Below are positions 56,421 through 64,000 of a DNA stretch of 64,000 nt, one piece after another (position 1 is the first letter of the stretch; each line of letters begins with the position of its first letter). Location: assembly GCF_001049755.1 (NCBI RefSeq), contig NZ_CVLB01000002.1, positions 171,743 to 235,742 on the forward strand. Reading direction: 5' to 3'. The translations under genes were made by a program, and so were the position numbers. Under the pieces are notes generated by a model, which had not been told where the DNA came from, made no database searches, and was given only the letters and a program-made list of their open reading frames with translations. Origin of the DNA: Brachyspira suanatina. Its GTDB lineage: Bacteria > Spirochaetota > Brachyspiria > Brachyspirales > Brachyspiraceae.

Positions 56421-57932
56421 ATGAGTCATAATTTAAGACTAGCATTCATCATTTTAGGACTTGGTGTAATGGCTTGGTTTATTACTCCTACAGTGAGATG
56501 GTATTTTTTCACATCTGATGAAAAGAAAGAAGAAAGTAATATGTCTTTAGATGAAATGATAGCTAAAGGATATACTAAAGAACAAATAGATAATGTTCAA
56601 TCCCTTAAACGTTTAAGAAGCGAATCTGTAAATATGGGTTTGGACTTACAAGGCGGTATAAGGATAGTACTTCAGGCTGATTTTGAAGAGTATGCAAACA
56701 GATTGGACAGAACAGTTTCATCTCTTACAGCTGAAGAGAAAAATGATGCTATGGAAAGACTTATATCAAGACTTAGAGGAAGAATAGACCAATTTGGAGT
56801 AAGTGAAGTAGGTATAAGAAAGCAGGGAGAAGACAGAGTAGTTGTTGAACTTCCTGGTGCAAGAGACCCTGACAGAATAAAAAGTGTAGTACTTAGTCAG
56901 GGAGCTTTAACTTTCAATTTGGTTGATGAACAAGCTACAGCTACTTTAACTACTAATGATATGCTTATGGGAGTATTCACTAATACAGCTAAAGTACCTG
57001 AATATGGAAAACAGCTTTATTTCTATAGCGAGAAAGATGATTTTGGAAGAAGAGTAAGGGGAGCTCCTGTTATTGTTAATAAAGAACCTTCATTAGAGGG
57101 AAGTGCTTTAATCAATGCTCAGGTAGGCGGCGGTCAATTCGGAGAGGTTACTGTAGAATTTGAACTTAATGCCGAAGGATCTACTCAATTCGCTGAAGTT
57201 ACTGCACAAAATAAAAATAGAATGCTTGCTATAGTATTAGATGATAAAGTTATAAGTGCTCCTAATATTAATGATGAGATAAGAGGCGGAAGAGGTGTTA
57301 TCACAGGAAGATTCACTTTAGAAGAAGCTCAGGACTTAGCTAGAATATTAAAAGAAGGAGCTTTACCTCTTAATGTTAGCATTGTAGAAGAAGAAGTTGT
57401 AGGACAGTCTATAGGTGCTGACTCTGTTAAAGCTGGAGCTACTGCATTACTTATGGCTGCTGTTTTAGTTGCTGTATTTATGATAGCTGTATATAGAGTA
57501 TCAGGAGTTTTATCAACTATTGCGATGCTTGTAAACGTTGTACTCATTATAGCAGTATTATCACCTTTAAGATTTACTTTAACATTGCCTGGTATAGCCG
57601 GACTTATTCTTACTATAGGTATGGCTGTTGATGCCAATGTTATCATATTTGAGCGTATAAAAGATGAGTTAAAAGTAAAATCTAGTGTTGCTGATGCTAT
57701 TATATCTGGTTATGACAGAGCATTTGCGACAATATTTGACTCCAACATTACAACTATAATTGTAGCTTTAATACTTTGGATATTCGGAAGTGGTCCTGTA
57801 CAAGGTTTTGCTATTACTTTGTTCTTCGGTATTTTAATAAACCTATTCACAGCTGTATTCATTACAAGATATATCTATGAAGAGATTATAAGAACTAAAA
57901 TAGTAAAGAAAGCAGGATTCTTCTTTATTTAA
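56421..57932 (+). CDS. secD: Protein translocase subunit SecD
   Basis: 503 residues. TM1 near the N-terminus; periplasmic P1 domain with LDLQGGIRIVLQ and later P1-head; then five helices with the RND-like core (VAVFMIAVYRVSG, GIAGLILTIGMAVDANVIIFERIKDEL). It uses the proton (or Na+) gradient to complete protein export. SD AGGA. Forms one unit with yajC and secF. Confidence 0.97.
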   Translation: MSHNLRLAFIILGLGVMAWFITPTVRWYFFTSDEKKEESNMSLDEMIAKGYTKEQIDNVQSLKRLRSESVNMGLDLQGGIRIVLQADFEEYANRLDRTVSSLTAEEKNDAMERLISRLRGRIDQFGVSEVGIRKQGEDRVVVELPGARDPDRIKSVVLSQGALTFNLVDEQATATLTTNDMLMGVFTNTAKVPEYGKQLYFYSEKDDFGRRVRGAPVIVNKEPSLEGSALINAQVGGGQFGEVTVEFELNAEGSTQFAEVTAQNKNRMLAIVLDDKVISAPNINDEIRGGRGVITGRFTLEEAQDLARILKEGALPLNVSIVEEEVVGQSIGADSVKAGATALLMAAVLVAVFMIAVYRVSGVLSTIAMLVNVVLIIAVLSPLRFTLTLPGIAGLILTIGMAVDANVIIFERIKDELKVKSSVADAIISGYDRAFATIFDSNITTIIVALILWIFGSGPVQGFAITLFFGILINLFTAVFITRYIYEEIIRTKIVKKAGFFFI

Positions 57933-57965
57933 TATAACTTCTTAAAAATAAATAGGATTTCGTAA

Positions 57966-58889
57966 ATGAGTGAAGATATAAAAAAAGAAAATAATGATTT
58001 GACAAAAAATAAAATACCGTTTGTTAAAATTATGCCTATAGCTGCTGTGGTATCATCTATATTGTTTATAGCTTCTATTGCATTATTTATAAACAAACTT
58101 ACCACAAACAGCTTTAATATGGGTATTGACTTTGCAGGCGGTGTTGAATTAAAAGTACAGATAGATAATCCTGAAGTAATTAATATTGCTGAAATAAGAG
58201 CTTTATATAATAATTTCGGAACAGAAACTGTTAATATACAGGAACTTGAAGGTGCTGATAATGTAAATGCCTTTCTTTTAAGATTCAGAGGTTCTAATGA
58301 AGAATCTGACAGAGCTATGAAGGTGCTTTATGATAAATATACTCAGGAAAAAGTTAAGCTAATAGGAAGCAACATCATAAGCGGTGTAGTATCTGCTGAC
58401 AATTTAAAATTGGCATTTATTTTGATAATCGTATCTTGGATTATCATAATGATATATATTACTATAAGATTTAATTATAGATATGCTTTTCCTGCTATAA
58501 TTACTCTTATACATAATGTTGTTATAGTATTCGGTATACTTCTTTTCTTAAATAAAGAGTTTTCAGTATTAGTTCTTTCATCAATGCTTACTTTGATAGG
58601 TTATACAATCAACGACATTATCGTAGTATTTGACAGAATAAGAGAAAATGCTGATTCAAAGAAACCTTTCAAAGAGATAGTAAATATAAGTTTGAATAAC
58701 GTTGTAGGAAGAACAATCATTACTAGTATTTCTACCCTACTCGCTGCACTTGCCATTATGATATGGGGAGGATTCATACTTTATGATTTCGCATTCACAT
58801 TCTTCTGCGGTGTTGTTGTAGGTACTTATGCTAGTAATTTCATAGCAAGCGGACTTTTAATACTATTTATGAAAACCAAGAAAGACTAA
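57966..58889 (+). CDS. secF: Protein translocase subunit SecF
   Basis: 307 residues. TM1 (about 20-45), GIDFAGGVELKV (the SecF opening), then five helices with MLTLIGYTINDIIVVFDRIREN and NNVVGRTIITSISTLLAAL. SD AGGA before ATG 57966, 33 bp after secD. A strong terminator follows. Confidence 0.97.
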   Translation: MSEDIKKENNDLTKNKIPFVKIMPIAAVVSSILFIASIALFINKLTTNSFNMGIDFAGGVELKVQIDNPEVINIAEIRALYNNFGTETVNIQELEGADNVNAFLLRFRGSNEESDRAMKVLYDKYTQEKVKLIGSNIISGVVSADNLKLAFILIIVSWIIIMIYITIRFNYRYAFPAIITLIHNVVIVFGILLFLNKEFSVLVLSSMLTLIGYTINDIIVVFDRIRENADSKKPFKEIVNISLNNVVGRTIITSISTLLAALAIMIWGGFILYDFAFTFFCGVVVGTYASNFIASGLLILFMKTKKD

Positions 58890-58911
58890 AAATTTAAAAA
58901 ATTATAAATTA

Positions 58912-58952
58912 TAAAAAGAGTATGCATTGTTTATGATGTATGCTCTTTTTTA
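58912..58952 (+). terminator. Terminator of the yajC-secDF operon
   Basis: AAAAAGAGTATGCAT and ATGTATGCTCTTTTT pair around a short loop, followed by T run. Confidence 0.85.
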
Positions 58953-58998
58953 TTTGCAATATAAAAGTTTTATAACAATATAAAAATAATTTTTTATA

Positions 58999-59265
58999 AA
59001 CTTAAAAATTTTTAGTATATACCTAAACAACTATATTTTGTCAATTTTCAATTATTTATGAATGTAATTTTGATTTATTAATAGTATAAAATACTATTCC
59101 TTTTTAGAAAGTATGTTTTATATGTAAAATAAATTGTTTGTTTTTTGTATAATAATAAGTAATCAGCCGCACGTATAGTTGGCATTTGATAAGGATAAGC
59201 GATACCGTGCGGGTTGGTGGTGCGGCTCGCACTTTTGACAATATATTGATTTTAATATATCATAT
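58999..59265. repeat. Dispersed composite intergenic repeat, copy 5
   Basis: Left junction CTTAAAAATTTTTAGTATAT then ACCTAAACAACTATATTTTG plus TCAA (59001-59044): an A-type end fused to a B-type end at TATATAC. Inside, the copy 3/4 module is inverted (GTATAATAATAAGTAATCAG plus CCGCAC). The right end carries TTGACA-N17-TATCAT (59235-59263), pointing at the SWIM gene. Confidence 0.7.
59235..59263 (+). promoter_or_regulatory. Promoter ahead of the SWIM-protein gene, at the repeat end
   Basis: TTGACA (59235-59240), 17-bp spacer, TATCAT (59258-59263), 26 bp before the ATG. Confidence 0.55.
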
Positions 59266-59289
59266 TCACAAAATTGTTTAGGCTTTATA

Positions 59290-61047
59290 ATGACTGAAAA
59301 AATTAATAACTTAAAACAATATATCAATGAGAACTTTCTCCTTACATTGACAAATAAAGGTATATATAATCGTTCTATAAAAGATATTGATAATATTATA
59401 AATAACAGCCCTGAAAAAATACATATTGAAGAAGCTGAAGATAAAATAAAAGTTACTATAGATACAGGCGAAAAAATAGAAGTAATTCTTAATGATGAAG
59501 ATATAAAATCAAGTAAATGTTCATGCCCTTCAAAAGATATTTGTAAGCATATTATAATGTCGCTTTTATATATAGAACATTTAGACACAGAAAATAAAGA
59601 AAATGAAAGCAATAACGATACAGCAGAAAATAATACAGAAATAGAAAAAATAAATGATGATATACAAAATAATACATTCGATGAAGTAAAAAATATTAGT
59701 TATGATGAAATAAAAAAATCAAGCACAAAAAGAAATTTTGAATATGCTTTAGATAGATTTAATGATGATATTGAAGCGGATATAGAAGAAAAAGCAATGC
59801 TTGAAATAAATATACCTGAAGAAAATGTAATTATTTATTTTCCAAAAAAAGACAGTATAAAAAAGGCAGTATGTTCCTGTAAAGATTCTTCTCTTTGTGC
59901 TCATAAAATAATGGCAATACTTAAATACAAACAGATGTACAATTCACTTGAAGAAATTAAAGAAGAAGATAAAGAAATAGATGAAAACATTTTAAAATTT
60001 TCAAAAGACTACATAGAAAATATTTTTGAAAAGGGAGTTTATTCATGCAGTGAAAAAGATTTTGACATAGCAGAACAATTAAGTATAAAACTTCAAGTAA
60101 AAAATATGCCTGAATTGGCAAAGATGTTTAGAAGTATTGCCGACAGTATTGATTCTATGATAAATAAGCATGCATCATTTAATAAATTATTTACTTTCGC
60201 TATACTTTCAAGACTTTATAATACAATAAAAAATATAGAAAAAGCAAAACAAAACAATGATAATAGAACTGTAAAACTTCTAACAGGAGAAAATAGAAGT
60301 AAATATATAAATAGAAAAAGTGCTGAATTATTAGGTTTAGGTGCTTATCCTTGGATTTCTTCTACAGGATATTTGGGAGCAAGTGCTTATCTTTATAATT
60401 TAAATACTAAAAAATTATCATTCTTTTCTTATGTTATACCTACTTTTTATGATAATGCCAAGACTTCTTATGATGATGTAAGGAGCAATTATAGAAAAAA
60501 AATTCACTTTGAAAATAATATATCTATAGAAGAAATTTCAAAATATAAACTTAAATTTATAAATTATAAAGTTAATGATGAAGAGAGAATATCATCAAGC
60601 AAATTTACTTCAGTTATTCTAAATGATAGAATGAATTATACATTATTAAAAGAAATAAAATATTCTAAAAATAATGAAGAACTATTTGCTAAAAACTATG
60701 ATGATATAAAAAATATAGATTTCAAATATGATTATTTCAATAAAAATGACAGAGCAAAAATCATAATAGCTGAATTTCAAATAATAGAAAATCAGGAATT
60801 CGATAAAATAGATCAAGTACTTTATTTTGATATTATAAATCACTATGAAGAAGATAATGAAGAAAGATTAACTTTGAATGTAAAATACACATCTATTCAT
60901 TCAAATGGAATCAAATATATAATGAATTATAAAAATTCAAGTGTTGATAAAGATAGATTTATTGTATTAGAAAAAACTAAATATTATATAAGACCTGTAA
61001 GTATAATAAATGCGAATGCTGTTGTAAATATATTTTTTGATAATTAA
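59290..61047 (+). CDS. Protein with two SWIM-type zinc fingers
   Basis: 585-residue cytoplasmic protein. Two zinc-binding motifs of SWIM form, CSCPSKDICKH (Cys77-Cys79-Cys85-His87) and CSCKDSSLCAH (Cys195-Cys197-Cys203-His205), each CxCx5CxH with a helix after. They are linked by an acidic Asn/Glu-rich stretch. The remaining 370 residues are beta-rich and unrecognised, with GLGAYPWISSTGYLGASAYL near 350. SWIM domains bind DNA or protein. No helicase partner is adjacent. SD AGG. Confidence 0.75.
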   Translation: MTEKINNLKQYINENFLLTLTNKGIYNRSIKDIDNIINNSPEKIHIEEAEDKIKVTIDTGEKIEVILNDEDIKSSKCSCPSKDICKHIIMSLLYIEHLDTENKENESNNDTAENNTEIEKINDDIQNNTFDEVKNISYDEIKKSSTKRNFEYALDRFNDDIEADIEEKAMLEINIPEENVIIYFPKKDSIKKAVCSCKDSSLCAHKIMAILKYKQMYNSLEEIKEEDKEIDENILKFSKDYIENIFEKGVYSCSEKDFDIAEQLSIKLQVKNMPELAKMFRSIADSIDSMINKHASFNKLFTFAILSRLYNTIKNIEKAKQNNDNRTVKLLTGENRSKYINRKSAELLGLGAYPWISSTGYLGASAYLYNLNTKKLSFFSYVIPTFYDNAKTSYDDVRSNYRKKIHFENNISIEEISKYKLKFINYKVNDEERISSSKFTSVILNDRMNYTLLKEIKYSKNNEELFAKNYDDIKNIDFKYDYFNKNDRAKIIIAEFQIIENQEFDKIDQVLYFDIINHYEEDNEERLTLNVKYTSIHSNGIKYIMNYKNSSVDKDRFIVLEKTKYYIRPVSIINANAVVNIFFDN

Positions 61048-61104
61048 TCACAATTTAACAGCAAGAAGTTTCTATTCTTCCTGCCGTCAAATATAAATTT
61101 ATGA

Positions 61105-62238
61105 TCACTTATGTACGAATTCTCTAATCTTTTTAGCAGCCTCTTTCAATAAAGGTATATCCTGAGTCAAAGCTATTCTAAAGTAATTCTCACTTCCAAA
61201 AGCAATACCAGGAACTACAGCAACACCTGTTTCATCTAATAATCTCATAGCAAAATCAAGTGAAGGCTCTTTAGAAAATTTCTCATATCCTACAAATAAG
61301 TAAAATGCTCCTCTGGGCTCTATTACATCGAATCCTAAATCTGTTAATTCTTTAGCTAGGAAGAAAGCACGCTCTTTATAAATATCTCTGAAGCTCTCTA
61401 TAACAGGATATTTTTCTAAAGCATATTCAGCAATAGCACAAGAAAGAGTTACCATACTTCCTACATTATTGAAACTCGCATTAACTAAACATTTTCTAAC
61501 ATATTCAGGAGATATACTGTATCCTATTCTCCAGCCTGTCATAGAATGAGATTTAGAAAAACCATTAAGCACTATAACTTTATCCTTTATAGAAGGATAA
61601 GAAGCAAATGAAGTAAAAGGATAAAATGATATAGCAGAATATATTTCATCAGCTATTATAAATATATCTTTTTTTTCAAAATATTTAACAAGCTCATCCA
61701 TCTCTTCTTTTTTAAGCATATATCCTGAAGGGTTTCCAGGATTACTGAAAAGTATAGCCTTAGTTTTATTTGTTATAACTTTTTCTATTGCCTCAGGCTT
61801 AATTACAAGATGATCAGGTCTAGTATCTAAAAATACACATTTACCATAAGAAAGATTTACAGACTGTTCATAAGGAGAAAAAAAAGGAGTAGGTATTATA
61901 ACTTCATCATCTATATTTAAAATAGTTCTAAATACAGAAGAAATACCTTCCATAGAACCAATATGCATAGTTACATTATCAGCTTTAATATCAGAATTAT
62001 AATATTTATTATAATGATTAGCTACCAATGTTCTTATATGTTCGCTTCCGCCTGATTGAGTATATCCTAAAGTGTGAGTTTTAGCATACTCACATCCGTA
62101 TTCAATTAATTCTTTAGGAGGCAGCAAATCAGGTTCACCTATTGTAAGCATTATAGCATTTTCTTTTTTCTGTGCTTTTTCGGTAAGTTCTCTTATAAGC
62201 GAATATGGCACTTGAACTATGTTTTTATTGAGTTCCAT
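61105..62238 (-). CDS. PLP-dependent class I/II aminotransferase, probable DAP-pathway enzyme
   Basis: 377 residues, fold type I. GEPDLLPP near the N-terminus, FSNPGNPSGYMLKKEEM, ADEIYSAISF, and the PLP lysine in NGFSKSHSMTGWRIGY; C-terminal RIALTQ. Neighbouring dapH and dapB suggest it is the N-acetyl-LL-2,6-diaminopimelate aminotransferase (PatA-type) of the acetylase lysine pathway, though an aspartate aminotransferase is possible. SD TGGAGA. It is 268 bp from dapH with a terminator between, so not cotranscribed as one tight unit. Confidence 0.87.
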   Translation of the reverse strand: MELNKNIVQVPYSLIRELTEKAQKKENAIMLTIGEPDLLPPKELIEYGCEYAKTHTLGYTQSGGSEHIRTLVANHYNKYYNSDIKADNVTMHIGSMEGISSVFRTILNIDDEVIIPTPFFSPYEQSVNLSYGKCVFLDTRPDHLVIKPEAIEKVITNKTKAILFSNPGNPSGYMLKKEEMDELVKYFEKKDIFIIADEIYSAISFYPFTSFASYPSIKDKVIVLNGFSKSHSMTGWRIGYSISPEYVRKCLVNASFNNVGSMVTLSCAIAEYALEKYPVIESFRDIYKERAFFLAKELTDLGFDVIEPRGAFYLFVGYEKFSKEPSLDFAMRLLDETGVAVVPGIAFGSENYFRIALTQDIPLLKEAAKKIREFVHK

Positions 62239-62321
62239 AACGATTCTCCATAGATATTTTTTTAATTAATACATTCAAATATAATATTATATACAATAAT
62301 ATTATATATAATAATCAATAT

Positions 62322-62349
62322 ATTTTACCAAAAATATTTAATTTGTCAA
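62322..62349 (-). promoter_or_regulatory. Promoter of the aminotransferase gene
   Basis: Minus-strand TTGACA (62344-62349), 16-bp spacer, TAAAAT (62322-62327). Confidence 0.6.
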
Positions 62350-62451
62350 TTTCTATTATAAAAAAGTGGAATATTTTTTATAAAAAAATATATAATTAGC
62401 TATATAAATTTAATATAAAGTAATAAGTATTAATTAAAATTTTGAAATAAA

Positions 62452-62477
62452 AAAGCCTCCGTATACACAGAGGCTTT
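62452..62477 (-). terminator. Terminator of the dapB-dapH unit
   Basis: AAAGCCTC (62452-62459) and GAGGCTTT (62470-62477) form a perfect stem, followed on the minus strand by TTTTT. Confidence 0.88.
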
Positions 62478-62506
62478 ACAATTATTATTTATTGTAAGAA
62501 ATTATT

Positions 62507-63211
62507 TTATTTTCTTAAATCATCTACCAATTTAGTTTTATCAGCAGTTTTCTCATCTTTAGTTTTTACTACTTTAGCAGGATTTCCAGCAACCACCTGA
62601 TTTTCTTCAACATCTTCTATAACAACAGCACCAGCACCTATTACAGCATTCTTTCCAATATGAACACCTTCAATAATAACTGCATTAGCACCTATTACAA
62701 CATTATCCTCTACAATAACAGGTTTAGCAGAAGGAGGCTCAATAACACCTGCAAGTACAGCACCAGCACCTACATGACAATTCTTTCCTACAATAGCACG
62801 TCCTCCTAAAACAGCACCCATATCTATCATAGTACCCTCTCCTACTTCAGCACCAATATTTATAACAGCTCCCATCATAATAACAGCATTATCACCTATT
62901 GTTACTTTATCTCTGATTATAGCACCCGGCTCGATTCTTGCATTAACATTAAAATAATCTAAAGTAGGAACACCAGAATTTCTTCTGTCATTTTCCAAAT
63001 AATAATCTTCTATGGAATCTTTATATCCTTCTAATATAGCTTTTATATCCTCATAATCTCCAACTACAAAATGAAAATTTCCTGAAGAAAATACCTTAGC
63101 ATTAGTTTTTATTTCAGCTAAATTTCCTTTTATATACATTTTAACTGGTGTTTTCTTTTTAGAATTTTTAATGTAAGCAATAATATCTTCTGACTTTTCT
63201 AACATATCCAT
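62507..63211 (-). CDS. dapH: Tetrahydrodipicolinate N-acetyltransferase
   Basis: 234-residue hexapeptide-repeat acyltransferase. A helical N-terminal domain, then [66 protein letters not shown] and [11 protein letters not shown]. This is DapH of the acetylase branch rather than DapD (succinylase). Pathway: DapB product to N-acetyl form, then the aminotransferase. SD AGGAG nine nt before ATG. 60 bp after dapB. Confidence 0.95.
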   Translation of the reverse strand: MDMLEKSEDIIAYIKNSKKKTPVKMYIKGNLAEIKTNAKVFSSGNFHFVVGDYEDIKAILEGYKDSIEDYYLENDRRNSGVPTLDYFNVNARIEPGAIIRDKVTIGDNAVIMMGAVINIGAEVGEGTMIDMGAVLGGRAIVGKNCHVGAGAVLAGVIEPPSAKPVIVEDNVVIGANAVIIEGVHIGKNAVIGAGAVVIEDVEENQVVAGNPAKVVKTKDEKTADKTKLVDDLRK

Positions 63212-63271
63212 TTCCGTATTCTCCTATAATAATTTTTAACAGCATTATCGACTTGTTATTTATAATTTTTA

Positions 63272-63967
63272 TTAAGCTAAAACCTCTTTCATTCTATAAA
63301 GACCAGGTTTTTTACCTACAAGGAATTTAGCAGCTTTAATAGCACCATTAGCAAAAATTCTTCTAGAAGTAGATGAGTGCTTAATCTCTATAATTTCATC
63401 ATCTCCATAAAAAATAACACTATGATCTCCTACAACAGATCCTCCTCTTACAGAATGCATACCTATTTCTTTTTTATCTCTTACATGAAGACCGCTTCTT
63501 CCGCTTACTAAGAACATTTCATTATCTAAAGCATCATTAATAACATTGAATAAACTTTTAGCTGTTCCGCTTGGGGAGTCAACTTTTCTATTATGATGTG
63601 TTTCAATGATTTCAATATCAAAATTCCTAAGCTGAGGAGCTATTTTAGATACTATCTCATTCATAAGATTTATTCCTATACAAGTATTAGATGATAATAC
63701 TATAGGTACATGTGTAGAAGCTTCAACAATCTTAGCAAGCATAGTTTCATCATAACCTGTAGTACATATAACCATAGGTATATTATTTTTAATACTATAA
63801 TCTATCATAGCAGGAAGTCTTGAAAAATGAGAGAAATCTATAATAATATCTCCCTTTTCATTTGTAAAATCATCAGCAAAACCTGATATTTCTAATTCTC
63901 CTTCTTTTTCTATAACTTCTTTTAAAATTGAGCTCATAACTCCTGTTCCATGTATTAATACTTTCAT
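63272..63967 (-). CDS. dapB: 4-hydroxy-tetrahydrodipicolinate reductase
   Basis: 231 residues, shorter than the E. coli enzyme (about 273) but like other compact bacterial forms. N-terminal Rossmann motif IHGTGVMSSILKEVI, then VICTTGYDE, SSNTCIGINLMNEI and the catalytic ETHHNRKVDSPSGTA (His pair, Lys). It makes the substrate of DapH using NAD(P)H. SD AGGAG before ATG 63967. First gene of the pair in transcription order within the window. Confidence 0.95.
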   Translation of the reverse strand: MKVLIHGTGVMSSILKEVIEKEGELEISGFADDFTNEKGDIIIDFSHFSRLPAMIDYSIKNNIPMVICTTGYDETMLAKIVEASTHVPIVLSSNTCIGINLMNEIVSKIAPQLRNFDIEIIETHHNRKVDSPSGTAKSLFNVINDALDNEMFLVSGRSGLHVRDKKEIGMHSVRGGSVVGDHSVIFYGDDEIIEIKHSSTSRRIFANGAIKAAKFLVGKKPGLYRMKEVLA

Positions 63968-64000
63968 ATTTTTCTCCTTTTAATTTTTATAAAATTATTT

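Noticed and set aside
61057-61085. Hairpin GCAAGAAG/CTTCCTGC after the SWIM gene as a terminator
   Set aside because: Has a mismatch and no T run on either side, so support is too weak to list.

Overview
The window looks like a chromosomal segment of a Brachyspira-type intestinal spirochaete. The DNA is very AT-rich. Promoters are near-consensus TTGACA-N16/17-TATAAT, and spacers are extremely A/T-rich. Gene content (Ser-type sulfatase lipoprotein, membrane pyrophosphatase, Cache-domain chemoreceptors, TamB-BamA-OmpH-LpxD, DapH-type lysine pathway) fits an anaerobic, motile, LOS-bearing spirochaete. The genus is inferred from protein character and is not proven. There is no phage, insertion sequence with transposase, or CRISPR array.

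Layout. 1-13 kb: a sulfatase lipoprotein cut by the left edge, a SorC-type regulator, a putative outer-membrane protein, a chemoreceptor, a K+-dependent-type membrane pyrophosphatase, a cobalamin pair (phosphatase plus CbiB/CobD) and a MATE exporter. 13-22 kb: two PepSY-like paralogues, a small ORF, a secreted protein, an MBL hydrolase, a DUF1848 protein with a C-terminal radical-SAM-like Cys motif, TilS, a NUDIX gene broken by an in-frame TGA, a monoglyceride-lipase-like hydrolase, an SPFH protein and ComF. 22.9-43.8 kb: a 21-kb sugar block. It holds rhaB-rhaA-rhaD plus two further FGGY kinases (D-ribulokinase-like and LyxK-like), a divergent AraC regulator, a four-gene ABC sugar importer, a D-allulose 3-epimerase, and a complete L-ascorbate (ula) operon with a second EIIA gene. 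43.9-52.7 kb: outer-membrane biogenesis (tamB, bamA, ompH/skp, lpxD). 52.7-59 kb: a second chemoreceptor, small proteins, tRNA-Leu(UAA) and yajC-secD-secF. 59-64 kb: a twin-SWIM protein, an aminotransferase, dapH and dapB.

How the parts work together. L-rhamnose isomerase is known as a promiscuous enzyme. The extra kinases and the allulose epimerase match its side products (L-xylulose, D-ribulose, D-allulose). LyxK would deliver L-xylulose-5-P or 3-keto-gulonate-6-P straight to UlaE/UlaF or UlaD in the adjacent operon. The block therefore reads as one integrated rare-sugar/ascorbate island.

The least explained structure is a family of five dispersed intergenic repeats (about 2.4, 11.2, 18.6, 54.8 and 59.0 kb). 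Their ends are built as outward-facing TTGACA-N17-TATA promoters, and their inner modules are GC-rich and shared between copies in both orientations. Two genes (the AraC regulator and ulaE) have good Shine-Dalgarno sequences in front of AUA or AUU/AUC rather than a standard start codon.
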